From Pseudomonadota bacterium (GTDB taxonomy: Bacteria; Pseudomonadota; Alphaproteobacteria; Rhizobiales; Hyphomicrobiaceae): a stretch of 64,000 nucleotides of DNA. The notes below the pieces were generated by a model. The model searched no databases. It was not told the DNA's origin and was given only the letters and a program-made list of their open reading frames with translations. The DNA is taken from the NCBI GenBank assembly GCA_023412805.1, contig JAEZRM010000052.1, positions 22,603-86,602 on the forward strand, in the 5' to 3' direction. Made by a program: the position numbers and the translations under genes. Below, one piece after another: positions 8,964-17,653 of this stretch. Every line of letters begins with the position of its first letter. Positions within the stretch are counted from its first letter, which is position 1.

Positions 8964-9548
8964 ATGCCCGCAACCACCCCATCGGCCCCCATCGTTGCCA
9001 TCGTCTATGGAGACGGCGCGCGCGTCGGCCCGATCCTCAATGACATCGTCGATCATCTTCTTTCGGCAGGCTACAGGCTCGCTGGCCTGCTCCAGCGCGA
9101 CCGCGTTCGTGTCGGGCGCTCACGCTGCGATATGCTGATGGAAGACCTGACAACCGGAGAGACGATGGCCGTCTCACAGGATCGCGGAGAGGGCGCGCGC
9201 GGCTGTCGGCTCGACGTCGAGGCGCTGATCAATGCGGTAGTACGTGTTCGCAACTCACTCGCAGCTGCGCCCGACCTCCTGATCGTCAACAAGTTCGGCA
9301 AGACCGAGTGCGAAGGCGGCGGCTGCCGTTCCCTGATCGTCGACGCGGTCGAGATCGGCGTGCCGGTTCTGGTCGCGGTGCCGTATGGCAACCTGGACCC
9401 GTGGCGCAGCTTCGCTGGCGATCTCGCCGTCGAGTATCTTCTCGACGATCTCCCGCCGGACACGGCCGCCGCATGCCGAAAGCTCGGCTTTGCCAGCGCC
9501 GACAAGGCGCGCGGCAAGCCCGACGCGCCGGCGCTTCCGGCGCCGTAG
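8964..9548 (+). CDS. DUF2478 family protein (NTPase-like, linked to molybdenum metabolism)
   Basis: A 194-residue protein beginning MPATTPSAPIVAIVYGDGAR, with ATG preceded by GGGAGA. It carries the DUF2478 landmarks VSQDRGEGARGCRLD, DLLIVNKFGKTECEGGG and VLVAVPYGNLDPW. The fold is expected to be P-loop-NTPase-like, although the Walker A loop is replaced by YGDGARVG. Members often neighbour molybdate transport or molybdoenzyme genes, so its presence after narGHJI fits a role in cofactor supply. The exact activity is unknown. Confidence 0.85.
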   Translation: MPATTPSAPIVAIVYGDGARVGPILNDIVDHLLSAGYRLAGLLQRDRVRVGRSRCDMLMEDLTTGETMAVSQDRGEGARGCRLDVEALINAVVRVRNSLAAAPDLLIVNKFGKTECEGGGCRSLIVDAVEIGVPVLVAVPYGNLDPWRSFAGDLAVEYLLDDLPPDTAAACRKLGFASADKARGKPDAPALPAP

Positions 9549-9556
9549 CGCGGGTA

Positions 9557-9928
9557 CTACTCTCCATTGGGCACATCCGGCCGCGTCAGGACGAACGTCG
9601 CCACGCCGCCGAGGACAGTCGCCTGAGCAATGAGAATGATGTCGGAGACGCCGAGAAGCACGCTTGTCATAAAGGTCGCCGTCATGACCGCCATGGCCAC
9701 CATCTTCGCGCGGCGACTGATGGCACCGTGCCTGTTCCAGTGTGCAATGGGCGGGCCCAGCCGCGGGTGCGTCATGATCCAGTTGTGAAGGTGCGGCGAA
9801 GAGCGAGCGAACGCGTACGCCGCGAGCAGGAGAAAGGGCGTGGTGGGGACGAGCGGGAGAACGACGCCGGCAACGCCGCAAGCCGTCGAGACGAGGCCGA
9901 GGGTGAGCCAGAGTGCTCGAACCGGCAT
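9557..9928 (-). CDS. YbaN family (DUF454) inner membrane protein
   Basis: A 123-residue membrane protein convergent with the preceding gene, eight bases away. Family features are the hydrophobic N-terminal stretch ALWLTLGLVSTACGVAGVVL, the motif PLVPTTPFLLLAAYAFARSS, and HNWIMTHPRLGPPI. A second pair of hydrophobic segments follows in residues 75-112. YbaN-type genes frequently sit near nitrate, nitrite or NO metabolism genes, but no biochemical function is established. Confidence 0.9.
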   Translation of the reverse strand: MPVRALWLTLGLVSTACGVAGVVLPLVPTTPFLLLAAYAFARSSPHLHNWIMTHPRLGPPIAHWNRHGAISRRAKMVAMAVMTATFMTSVLLGVSDIILIAQATVLGGVATFVLTRPDVPNGE

Positions 9929-10030
9929 TCGCTTTCAGTCTCCTCCGCTGCGTGGCGCGGCAAGCGCGGGCGGCATCCGGCCGGCAGCAGCCGCGCATAG
10001 TCACCATACGAGACCCCGCAGGAGGCGACC

Positions 10031-11215
10031 ATGACCACGAGTGCCGCACAGATCCGCGCCTATGCCGGTCCGCCGCTGTTCAGCTACGGCTTTCGTCCAT
10101 TCTTCCTGTTCGGTGCGCTGTGGGCGGCGATCGCGGTTGCGCTTTGGCTCCCGATACTGAGCGGGCATCTGTCGCTCCCGAGCACGCTCGCGCCGATCGA
10201 ATGGCACACACATGAGCTCATCTTCGGCTACGTACCCGCGATCGTGACCGGATTCCTTCTTACGGCCGTGCCGAACTGGACCGGGCGCCTGCCGATCGTC
10301 GGCGCTCGCCTGGCGCTTCTCTTCTTCGTCTGGAGCGCAGGTCGCATGGCGATCTTCTTCTCGCAACTCATCGGCGCATGGCCCGCGGCGGCGATAGACA
10401 TGGCCTTTCTGGTGACCGTCGGCGCCGTGATCGCGCGCGAGATCATCGCGAGCGGCAACACGAGCAATCTGAAGGTGCTGACAGGCGTCACGCTGATTCT
10501 GATCGGCAACGGCTGGTTCCACCTGGAGGCGAACGAAGGATTGGGCAACGGGCACGGCACGCGCCTTGGCATCGGCGCGACGGTCCTCCTCATCATGCTG
10601 ATCGGCGGCCGCATCATTCCGAGCTTCACGCGCAACTGGCTCGCGCGCCGCGAACCCGGCCGGCTGCCGGCACCCTTCGACCGCTTCGATGCCGTCGTCA
10701 TGATCGTGAGCGGCACTGCCCTCGCCGTCTGGGTCGGCGCACCGCACGCCACGGCCACCGCCATTCTTGCGCTTGCCGCCGGCCTCCTGAATGGTGCCCG
10801 ACTCGCACGCTGGTCCGGCGAGCGCACCGTCGCCGAGCCGCTCGTGCTGATCCTTCACGTCGCCTACGCATTCGTTCCAGTCGGCTTCTTCCTGCTCGCG
10901 CTCGCCATCGTGCGTCCCGATGTCGTCGCCCCCTCGGGCGCGCTGCACGGCTGGACGGTCGGGGCGATCGGCACCATGACGCTCGCCGTCATGACGCGGG
11001 CCAGCCTCGGCCACACGGGCCGGCCGCTCACCGCGACGCGCCAGATCCAGTTCATCTACCTTGCAGCAATCATATCGGCGCTGGCGCGCATCTCGGCAGC
11101 ATTCGACCTGCTGCGCGAGCCGATGCTGCATCTCTCGGCAGCCGCATGGGTCGCGGCATTCGGCGGCTTCGTGATCATCTACGCACCGCTCCTCACTCGA
11201 AGAACAAGGCCATGA
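10031..11215 (+). CDS. nnrS: NnrS family membrane protein
   Basis: A 394-residue polytopic protein with about 12 hydrophobic helices. NnrS proteins are haem/copper membrane proteins that lessen nitric-oxide damage during denitrification. Readable family landmarks are FSYGFRPFFLFGALWAA at the N-terminus, WHTHELIFGYVPAIVTGFLL near residue 57, IPSFTRNW near 197 and MTRASLGHTGRPL near 320. The start ATG follows AGGAGG with a 5-base spacer. It lies just beyond the nar block, consistent with coping with NO from nitrite. Its stop overlaps a LysR remnant by four bases. Confidence 0.95.
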   Translation: MTTSAAQIRAYAGPPLFSYGFRPFFLFGALWAAIAVALWLPILSGHLSLPSTLAPIEWHTHELIFGYVPAIVTGFLLTAVPNWTGRLPIVGARLALLFFVWSAGRMAIFFSQLIGAWPAAAIDMAFLVTVGAVIAREIIASGNTSNLKVLTGVTLILIGNGWFHLEANEGLGNGHGTRLGIGATVLLIMLIGGRIIPSFTRNWLARREPGRLPAPFDRFDAVVMIVSGTALAVWVGAPHATATAILALAAGLLNGARLARWSGERTVAEPLVLILHVAYAFVPVGFFLLALAIVRPDVVAPSGALHGWTVGAIGTMTLAVMTRASLGHTGRPLTATRQIQFIYLAAIISALARISAAFDLLREPMLHLSAAAWVAAFGGFVIIYAPLLTRRTRP

Positions 11216-11385
11216 GCTTTGTCGAGACCATTGAGAGGCAGCTGCGGATCATCCTCGCGAGGTTTGAGACCGAGCCGCTTCCAGTTCATCTGCTACACGC
11301 CAGCCGCGGCGCACCGCCATCCAAGATGCGCGTATTTCTGGATTTTGCGGCTGATCGACTGAGGGCGAGGCTGAAGTCTCTCTAA
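11212..11385 (+). pseudogene. C-terminal fragment of a LysR-type regulator
   Basis: The 57 codons read like the very end of a LysR effector domain. They include ILARFETEPLPVHLLHASR, followed by PPSKMRVFLDFAADRLRARL, the usual closing block of these regulators. The DNA-binding domain and the rest of the effector domain are missing upstream, because nnrS occupies that space. The ATG overlaps the nnrS stop (ATGA), so a peptide could be translated, but it is most simply a gene remnant. Confidence 0.7.
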
Positions 11386-11432
11386 ATGCTCGTGCGCGTT
11401 GCGTCAGCGATATTGCGCGGAACGCTCGCCCC

Positions 11433-12119
11433 CTATCTCCCACGGCCGCCGCAGCCAAGATTGCCCTCGTCGGTGTGGTTCCCCAGCTGATGATGAGCGA
11501 TGCAGCGATGGTGAACCAAGTCGCGGGGATGTGAAGGCGCCCCATGAGTGGCCAGGTAGCTCGGCGCGGCAACCGCCGCTTCGCGCTGCTGGCCTCCGAT
11601 CGGTACGGCGATCATGTCCTGCTCGATCACCTCGCCCAAACGGACACCCGCATCGAACCCCGCCGCGACGATATCGAACTCCTCGTCGGTTACCGTGACA
11701 TCGATCGTCACCGCCGGATTTGCTTCCGCATATTGCGCGAGGAGAGGGCCTGACAGGAACTCTTCGGCGATCGAGGTGACAGCGAGCCTCAACAGTCCGC
11801 GCGGCTGATCCTCGGCCGCCAAATGCTCCAGCGCCTCCGTGATGTCAGACATGGGCTGCGACAGCGCAGCAAACAGGCTCTCTCCAGCCTCGGTCAACCG
11901 AACCGAGCGCGTCGTGCGCGTAACGAGCGCCATCCCGATGCCGTCCTCGAGCCGCCGGATGCCCTGACTGACGGCGGAGACTCGATCAGCCAGCGCGTTG
12001 CTGCTCGCCGCCGCTCTTCTGGCCGTGCCTGCACACGCATAGGCTAGCGTGAGGCACTCGAAGATCGAGATCGTTCTGGCAGAGGCCGGCGTGAGCTGGA
12101 GCACGTCGTTCACGTCAAC
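11433..12119 (-). pseudogene. Truncated LysR-type transcriptional regulator
   Basis: On the minus strand a frame retains a degraded LysR winged-helix domain (AVSQGIRRLEDGIGMALVT, RSVRLTEAGESLF) and the first half of the effector domain (GLLRLAVTSIAEEFLSGPLL, GFDAGVRLGEVIEQDMIAVP). Similarity ends near HHRCIAHH, about 60-80 residues short of a full gene, and the helix region before the HTH is scrambled. The missing C-terminus is of the type found on the opposite strand at 11212-11385. The upstream boundary is approximate, since no convincing start codon and ribosome site were found. Confidence 0.7.
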
Positions 12120-12291
12120 ACGTGCCGTGTCGGCGGTTTTCGGCCGGTCGCCAACGAAACGATCGTCCGGCTGTACCGCCAGTATATGCCGAACCACGCG
12201 CCCGATCTGGACGCGCGCTCCGAGCCCCAGGTTCGGAAATCGCAACCTCGCAACCCTTGTGGCGACGAAGTTGCAGCATTGTTACTCAAGC

Positions 12292-13596
12292 TCAGTCCGA
12301 CACCGCAAACAGCGCGATCTGCGGGAAGGTGATGAGCATGGCCACGATCATCAGCTCAAGAATGACGAACGGAATGCAGCCATAGAACATGTCGCGGAGC
12401 TCGACGTTCGGCGCCATGCTCTTGACGACGAACACGTTGAGCCCCACCGGCGGTGTGATGGCGCCGATCTCGACCATCTTCACGACGAGCAGGCCAAACA
12501 ACACACCGTCAAAACCAACCTGCTGCACAATCGGATAGACGATCGGCATCATGATCAGGATCATCGACAGGCCGTCCACGAAACATCCGAGGATCAGAAA
12601 CGGCACCAGAAGAAGTACGATCGTGCCTGTCTGCGAAAGATTGAGTCCTGTTACCAGCGTCGCAAGGTGAGTCGGGAAGCCTGTTGTCGAAAGTCCCAGG
12701 CTGAACAGCCCCGCTCCGATCACCAGGGCGAAGATCGAGCAGGTCGCCGTTCCTGTATCACGAAGCCCATCGAGCACAGCCCGCTTCCGACCCGGCCGCC
12801 GCAGGACGGCAATCAACGCGAAGAGGGCACCGAGAGCGGCGGCCTCAGTCGCCGTTGCCACACCGAGATAGATCGTCCCCATCACGGCCGCAAAGAGAAC
12901 CGCGAGCTCCCAAGTGCGCCCCAGAGCGCCGAAACGCTCGCCCCATGAGGGCTTCGGCTCAAGCTTGGGGTCTGGCGCGATCTCCGGCTGCAGCTTGACC
13001 CAGATGATGATGCCGATGACGTAGATGATGGCTGTCAGAATGCCCGGCACCAGAGCAGCAACGAACAGCTTCACGAGCGACACGTTCGTTGCGATAGAGT
13101 AGACAACCAGAATACCGCTCGGCGGGATCAGCACGCCGAGCGTGCCGCCAGCCGCGATACAGCCAGCCGCGAGCTTGCCCGAATAGCCCTTCTTCAGCAT
13201 CTCGGGCAGCGCGACACGCGCCATGGTCGAAGCCGTGGCGACGCTTGAACCACAGATCGTCGAGAATGCGGCACATCCGAACACTGTCGCAGCGGCCAAA
13301 CCACCCGGCACGCGCCCAAGCCATTTCTGTCCGGCGTCGAATGCCTGGCGGGAAAGCCCCGCCGAGAATGCCATCTGCCCCATGAACAGGAACAGCGGCA
13401 GCACGATGTAGGCGAAGTTCGCCGTCGCGCTATAGGCGAATGTCGAGAGCAGAAACTCCACCGCGCGCCACGGGCGCGCAGTGACGAGGCCGACCATGCC
13501 GGCGGCTGCGAGCGCGAAGGCGATGGGGAGGCGCGTCAGCAGAAGGACGAGCAGAAGACCGATGATGGCCAGGCCGGGCGCAAGATCTGCGAGCAT
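12292..13596 (-). CDS. dctM: TRAP transporter large permease, DctM type
   Basis: Twelve-helix sodium-coupled permease of a tripartite (TRAP) carboxylate importer in the inner membrane. The 434-residue length is typical. Family motifs are ILPLFLFMGQMAFSAG, FSTICGSSVATASTMARVALP near residue 100, and GGTLGVLIPPSGILVVYSI near 148. The start ATG overlaps the last base of the dctQ stop (TAATG arrangement), so the two permease genes are coupled. Substrate is unknown, but the neighbours suggest an organic acid from a ketone/ester pathway. Confidence 0.96.
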   Translation of the reverse strand: MLADLAPGLAIIGLLLVLLLTRLPIAFALAAAGMVGLVTARPWRAVEFLLSTFAYSATANFAYIVLPLFLFMGQMAFSAGLSRQAFDAGQKWLGRVPGGLAAATVFGCAAFSTICGSSVATASTMARVALPEMLKKGYSGKLAAGCIAAGGTLGVLIPPSGILVVYSIATNVSLVKLFVAALVPGILTAIIYVIGIIIWVKLQPEIAPDPKLEPKPSWGERFGALGRTWELAVLFAAVMGTIYLGVATATEAAALGALFALIAVLRRPGRKRAVLDGLRDTGTATCSIFALVIGAGLFSLGLSTTGFPTHLATLVTGLNLSQTGTIVLLLVPFLILGCFVDGLSMILIMMPIVYPIVQQVGFDGVLFGLLVVKMVEIGAITPPVGLNVFVVKSMAPNVELRDMFYGCIPFVILELMIVAMLITFPQIALFAVSD

Positions 13597-14120
13597 TATT
13601 CTACGGCCTTTTCTGCAGCGGACGGCGCGAGGACGCGGGGCTGCCCCACGAGGAAGCGATAGATGTCACAGGCGAACTGCACGGCGAGAAGCCAAAGACC
13701 GATCGCCAACAGAATACGCGCCGGCCAAAGGGGGAATGGCACGATACCGAAACCGGCCTCACCTCGCTCGAATGACATCATGGCTTGCTTGCTGCTCGGC
13801 CACGCCAGCAGAACGACGATGCCGAGGCAGGTGAGATATCCGAGGAGCTCGAGGAGTTTTTGCGCCCAGTCCGGCAGGTGTCGGGTCACAAGCTCGATCG
13901 AGTAGTTCTGCCGCTGCTGCTGAGCGGCCGCCAAGCCGAAGAACACCAGCACCACCATCAGGAGCTCGCTGAACTCGACGCCGCCATGCAGCGGTGCGTT
14001 GAACAAGAAGCGCCCCGCCACGTCCGCGCAAACGACGATAATGATGAGGAGTGTTGCGAAGCCACTCAGAATGCTCAGTGCGAGCAAACCTCGTTCCACC
14101 CGTTCGATAAGCGCGATCAT
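13596..14120 (-). CDS. dctQ: TRAP transporter small permease, DctQ type
   Basis: A 174-residue four-helix membrane protein that bridges binding protein and DctM. Recognisable by ADVAGRFLFNAPLHGGVEFSE near residue 30 and WPARILLAIGLWLLAVQ near 135. The start is placed at ATG 14120 (MIALIERVERG); the frame stays open 25 codons upstream, but those codons run into the intercistronic stem-loop. It lies between dctP and dctM in the normal order. Confidence 0.93.
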   Translation of the reverse strand: MIALIERVERGLLALSILSGFATLLIIIVVCADVAGRFLFNAPLHGGVEFSELLMVVLVFFGLAAAQQQRQNYSIELVTRHLPDWAQKLLELLGYLTCLGIVVLLAWPSSKQAMMSFERGEAGFGIVPFPLWPARILLAIGLWLLAVQFACDIYRFLVGQPRVLAPSAAEKAVE

Positions 14121-14157
14121 GAGGCTTCCAGTGTGAGGAGCACAGGATAGGGGATTT

Positions 14158-14186
14158 GGAGGAGCGCTTGAAACAAGCGCTCCTCC
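14158..14186 (-). promoter_or_regulatory. Intercistronic stem-loop after dctP copy 1
   Basis: A perfect 13-bp stem (GGAGGAGCGCTTG) with a 3-base loop lies 28 bases past the dctP stop and before dctQ. Such hairpins commonly stabilise the binding-protein mRNA or partly stop transcription, giving more DctP than permease. There is no clear T-run, so RNA stability or partial termination are both possible. Confidence 0.8.
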
Positions 14187-14213
14187 GAGCGGCATGAGAC
14201 TGACTGACGGACG

Positions 14214-15311
14214 TCAGCTCTTGCCGCACTTCTGGAGATAGCGTTCGAAGCCCGGAACGTACGTCGAACTCTTCTCGAACTCGCGCACATAGCCGAGGAA
14301 CTGGTCGAGCATCGCGGGACCGTCAGCCTTGGTCTCGCTCTTCACCCGCTTCAGCCAAGCCTCCTGCAAAGGAGCAACCGCCACCTTACGGATTTTCTCG
14401 AGCTCTTCCGCGCTGGTCACGCTGATGCTGAGCTTTTCCTTCATGCCGCAGAGCTTGTCCACGACACCGCCAACGCTCTCGTCGTTGAACTTCAGCGACA
14501 TCTTGAGTGCCTCGGCAGACACCTCGTCGATGATTTTGCGATGCTTCTCGCTCAGCTTCTTGTAGCGATCGTGACTGATGGCAACGACCGCCATGGCGTA
14601 GATCCCAAGCGCACCACCGTCACCGCCGAATTTGCCGACCTCGTGAGCCCCGCCAAGAACAGTCGAATCGAATGGGCCGGTCATCGCATCGACGACGCCG
14701 CGCTGCAGCCCCTCGAGACCATCAGGCCAGGTCAGCGCGACGGGCGTCGAGCCAAGAGCTGAATAGGCCTCCGAGATCGGCGGCACTGCCCGAATTCTGA
14801 TGCCCTTATAGTCGTCGGCTTTTACGAGCGGCTTGCGCGACCACACCGAGTTCTCCGCCCAAGGCCCTGCGTAGAGGACCTTTGCGCCCTTGCTTTCGAA
14901 CTCGTTCCGGAAGGCCGCATTCTCGGCATAGAGCTTATTCCATGCGAGAGCCACGGCATCGGCCTTCTGCGACGTCAGGGGCAGAAGCACATTTGCGAGG
15001 GGGTACTCGCGAACATTGTAGCCGGAGGGTGCGCCGTTGACGACATCGGCCGCGCCGCTGCGCAGTGCCGGAAACAGCTCGGCCCCCTTCATGAGGGACT
15101 GGTTCCAGAATTTCTCGAACTTGATCTCGCCGCCCGAGCGCTTCTCGATTTCGCCCATGAACCACAGATCGGTCTTGCTCGCGGAGTAGACATCCGAGAA
15201 ATATGTCGCGTACACGAATTTCTCAGCCGCCGAGGCGCTGTTCGCCCCAATCGCAAAGGCACAAGCAGCGATCGCCGTGCGCAGGGTTCTGCCGAGGGTC
15301 TTTAAATTCAT
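14214..15311 (-). CDS. dctP: TRAP transporter substrate-binding protein DctP (copy 1)
   Basis: Periplasmic solute-binding protein of the TRAP system, 365 residues. A Sec signal peptide fits the N-terminus (AIAACAFAIGANSASA, cleavage near residue 29). The mature part starts with AEKFVYATYFSDVYSASK. TRAP-type features include AELFPALRSGAADVV, AENSVWSRKPL and PVALTWPDGLEGLQRGVVDA. ATG 15311 is chosen because AAGGAG lies just upstream. It is about three-quarters identical by eye to the adjacent copy 2, including its C-terminal YVPGFERYLQKCGKS, so it arose by tandem duplication. Confidence 0.95.
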   Translation of the reverse strand: MNLKTLGRTLRTAIAACAFAIGANSASAAEKFVYATYFSDVYSASKTDLWFMGEIEKRSGGEIKFEKFWNQSLMKGAELFPALRSGAADVVNGAPSGYNVREYPLANVLLPLTSQKADAVALAWNKLYAENAAFRNEFESKGAKVLYAGPWAENSVWSRKPLVKADDYKGIRIRAVPPISEAYSALGSTPVALTWPDGLEGLQRGVVDAMTGPFDSTVLGGAHEVGKFGGDGGALGIYAMAVVAISHDRYKKLSEKHRKIIDEVSAEALKMSLKFNDESVGGVVDKLCGMKEKLSISVTSAEELEKIRKVAVAPLQEAWLKRVKSETKADGPAMLDQFLGYVREFEKSSTYVPGFERYLQKCGKS

Positions 15312-15416
15312 CCTTCGATCTCCTTCTTGGCGTTTCCTACTTTGTGTGGGCAGTTGTGCCACGCTTTGCGCGGTTCCGCCCATCTTTGGTTCATGTCGGG
15401 CTGACTTGATGGAATT

Positions 15417-15444
15417 GGAGGAGCCCGCTGAATGAGGCTCCTCC
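15417..15444 (-). promoter_or_regulatory. Intercistronic stem-loop after dctP copy 2
   Basis: A perfect 9-bp stem (GGAGGAGCC) with a 10-base loop sits 24 bases past the stop of the second dctP gene. It begins with the same GGAGGAGC sequence as the stem-loop after copy 1, so the hairpin was duplicated together with the gene. Confidence 0.75.
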
Positions 15445-15467
15445 GGGCAGCGGATGGGCGACGAAGA

Positions 15468-16568
15468 TCAGCTCTTGCCGCACTTCTGGAGAAAGCGCTC
15501 GAAGCCCGGAACGTAAGTCGAGGTCTTTTCGAGCTCGCGCACGTAGCCAAGGAACTCGTCGAGCATGGCCTTGCCATCTACTTTGGCCTCGGTGTTTGCG
15601 CGCTTGATCCAGGCCTCCTGCAAGGGAGCGACGGCGCCCTTGCGGACCTTCTCCGCCTCTTCTGCGCTGAACACGTTGACCGTGATCGCGTCCTTCTTCG
15701 CGCAGAGCTTATCTACGGCGACGCCGACGCTTTCATCGTTGAACTTCACCGACATCTTGGGCGCTTCGGCTGCGACCTCGTCGATGATCTTGCGATGCTT
15801 CTCGCTGAGCCGCTTGTAGCGGTCCATGCTCATGGCGACCGTCGCCATGGCGAAGATACCCATGCCGCCGGCGTCGCTGCCGTACTTGCCGACCTCATGC
15901 GCACCACCAAGCACGCCGGAGTCGAATGGCGCCGACGACATTGCGTCCACAACGCCGCGTTGCAGGCCCTCGAGACCATCCGGCCAGCTCAGCGCAACAG
16001 GTGTCGCACCCAGCGCAGCGTAGGCATCCGAAACTGCCGGCACGGCGCGGACCTTCAATCCTTTGAAGTCGTCCGCCTTGGCAATGGGGCGGCGTGCCCA
16101 CAAGGAATTCTCGGCCCATGCACCCACGTAGAGGACCTTCGCGCCCCGGCTCTCGAACTCCTTCCGGAAATCCGCATTCTGCGCGTAGAGCTTGTTCCAC
16201 GCGAGCGTCACCGCGTCGGCCTTCGAAGACGTGAGCGGAAGCACGATATTGGCGAGCGGATACTCGCGAACATTGTAGGAGGCCGGCGCGCCATCGACGA
16301 TATCGGCGGCACCGCTACGGAGCGCGGGAAAAAGCTCCGGCGCCTTGACCAGAGACTGGTTCCAGAACTTCTCGAACGTGATCTCGCCGCCCGAGCGCTT
16401 CTCCACCTCGCCCATAAACCACAGGTCGGTCTTGCTCGCCGAATAGACATCCGAGAAGTACGTCGCATAGACGAGCTTCTCTTTCGCGAATGCAGGGCCA
16501 GCACCAACCAGCACAGTCAACGCAGCAGCGGCTGCCGACATGCAGCCACTCAACTGACGCAGTGTCAT
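15468..16568 (-). CDS. TRAP transporter substrate-binding protein DctP (copy 2)
   Basis: Second periplasmic TRAP binding protein, 366 residues, with its own Sec signal (SAAAAALTVLVGAGPAFA). Its mature sequence starts KEKLVYATYFSDVYSASK and parallels copy 1 along its length. Differences in ligand-region residues (for example DGAPASYN against NGAPSGYN, and a two-residue insertion at VVDAMSSAPFDS) could shift specificity. ATG 16568 follows GAAGGAGATCG. It lies upstream of copy 1 in transcription order, so both may feed one DctQM permease. Confidence 0.95.
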   Translation of the reverse strand: MTLRQLSGCMSAAAAALTVLVGAGPAFAKEKLVYATYFSDVYSASKTDLWFMGEVEKRSGGEITFEKFWNQSLVKAPELFPALRSGAADIVDGAPASYNVREYPLANIVLPLTSSKADAVTLAWNKLYAQNADFRKEFESRGAKVLYVGAWAENSLWARRPIAKADDFKGLKVRAVPAVSDAYAALGATPVALSWPDGLEGLQRGVVDAMSSAPFDSGVLGGAHEVGKYGSDAGGMGIFAMATVAMSMDRYKRLSEKHRKIIDEVAAEAPKMSVKFNDESVGVAVDKLCAKKDAITVNVFSAEEAEKVRKGAVAPLQEAWIKRANTEAKVDGKAMLDEFLGYVRELEKTSTYVPGFERFLQKCGKS

Positions 16569-16711
16569 CGTAACGATCTCCTTCAAGGCGTTTCCTGTTG
16601 CAAGCGGGCGGAATCGCGGACTGCGTGATGTCACCCGTCGGCTGTTGATCTTGCAGATGCAGAACGATGCACGGTGCCCCTCGCCTCGGCGTGCAGCGCT
16701 CAGCAGCTTGC

Positions 16712-17653
16712 TTATGTGAGCGCGCTCCTCAGGGCATTCGAGACATCGGATTGCGCGCGCACGGCATCGTCGATTGCCGGCGTCATGCCGAAGAAGCCGT
16801 GGATCATGCCGGCGTACTCTTTGCGCTCGACCGTCGTGCCGGCAGCGCGCAACGCCTCGGCGTAGTCGGCGCCCTCGTCGCAAAGGACGTCGCATTGCGC
16901 CGCGATGATCAGCGCGGGCGGCAGGTTGGCGAGGCTTTGCGTCTTGACGGGCGAGGCGCGCCAATCGTCGGAATCCTCGGCACTGCGAAGGTAATGCTGA
17001 TAGAACCACTTCATGGCGCCACTCGTCAGGACGCCGTAGCCCTCGCCGAAGCGGTTGTAGCTGTCGGAGCCACCGCCGTAATCCGTTACGGGGTAGATCA
17101 GCACCTGCAGCTTGATGTTCTCGTGGCCGGCATCGCGGGCCATGATCGCGACGACCGCTGCCAGATTGCCGCCAGCGCTGTCGCCGCCAACGGCGAGCCG
17201 CGAAGTGTCGATACCGAGCGACGCGCCATTCTCCCGCACCCAGGCAAATGCCGCCCAGGCATCCTCGACAGCACCAGGAAATTTATGCTCCGGCGCCAGG
17301 CGATAATCGACGGCGACGACAACGACCTCCGCGCCCCCGCAAAGATTGCGCGCGATCACGTCATGCGTGTCGAGATCGCCGAAAACGTGGCCACCACCAT
17401 GGAAGTAGATGAGGGCCGGACGCGGCCCCTTGGCATTAGGCCAGTAGATGCGGACCGGCACGTCGCCGCCAGGGCCTGGCACAACGCCATCCTCAGCCCT
17501 CGCAATCGGGGCCGGCGTGCCGCCACGCGCACGCGACATCGCATTGAATGTCGCCCTTGCTTGCGCAGGCGTCAAACTCTCGACGGTCGGCAGCTTCGCT
17601 TCAGCCAGTGCGGCGAGAGCGACCTTTATTTGCGGATGTACGGGCGTGCTCAA
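16712..17653 (-). CDS. Alpha/beta hydrolase, HSL-family esterase
   Basis: Carboxylic ester hydrolase of the hormone-sensitive-lipase family, about 313 residues, no signal peptide. The oxyanion motif HGGGHVFGD, the nucleophile elbow GGDSAGGN (Ser), the acid region around CDVLCDEGADY (Asp) and the late His in GMIHGFFGM are all present. The start is set at TTG 17653, with GAGG five bases upstream. The first homologous residues are TPVHPQIKVALAAL. This overlaps the 3' end of the GntR gene by 53 bases. The divergent neighbour is a Baeyer-Villiger monooxygenase cluster, so hydrolysis of its ester or lactone product is the likely job. Confidence 0.9.
   Translation of the reverse strand: MSTPVHPQIKVALAALAEAKLPTVESLTPAQARATFNAMSRARGGTPAPIARAEDGVVPGPGGDVPVRIYWPNAKGPRPALIYFHGGGHVFGDLDTHDVIARNLCGGAEVVVVAVDYRLAPEHKFPGAVEDAWAAFAWVRENGASLGIDTSRLAVGGDSAGGNLAAVVAIMARDAGHENIKLQVLIYPVTDYGGGSDSYNRFGEGYGVLTSGAMKWFYQHYLRSAEDSDDWRASPVKTQSLANLPPALIIAAQCDVLCDEGADYAEALRAAGTTVERKEYAGMIHGFFGMTPAIDDAVRAQSDVSNALRSALT

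Noticed and set aside
11386..11432. Possible coding link between the two LysR pieces
   Set aside because: They are on opposite strands and no frame joins them.
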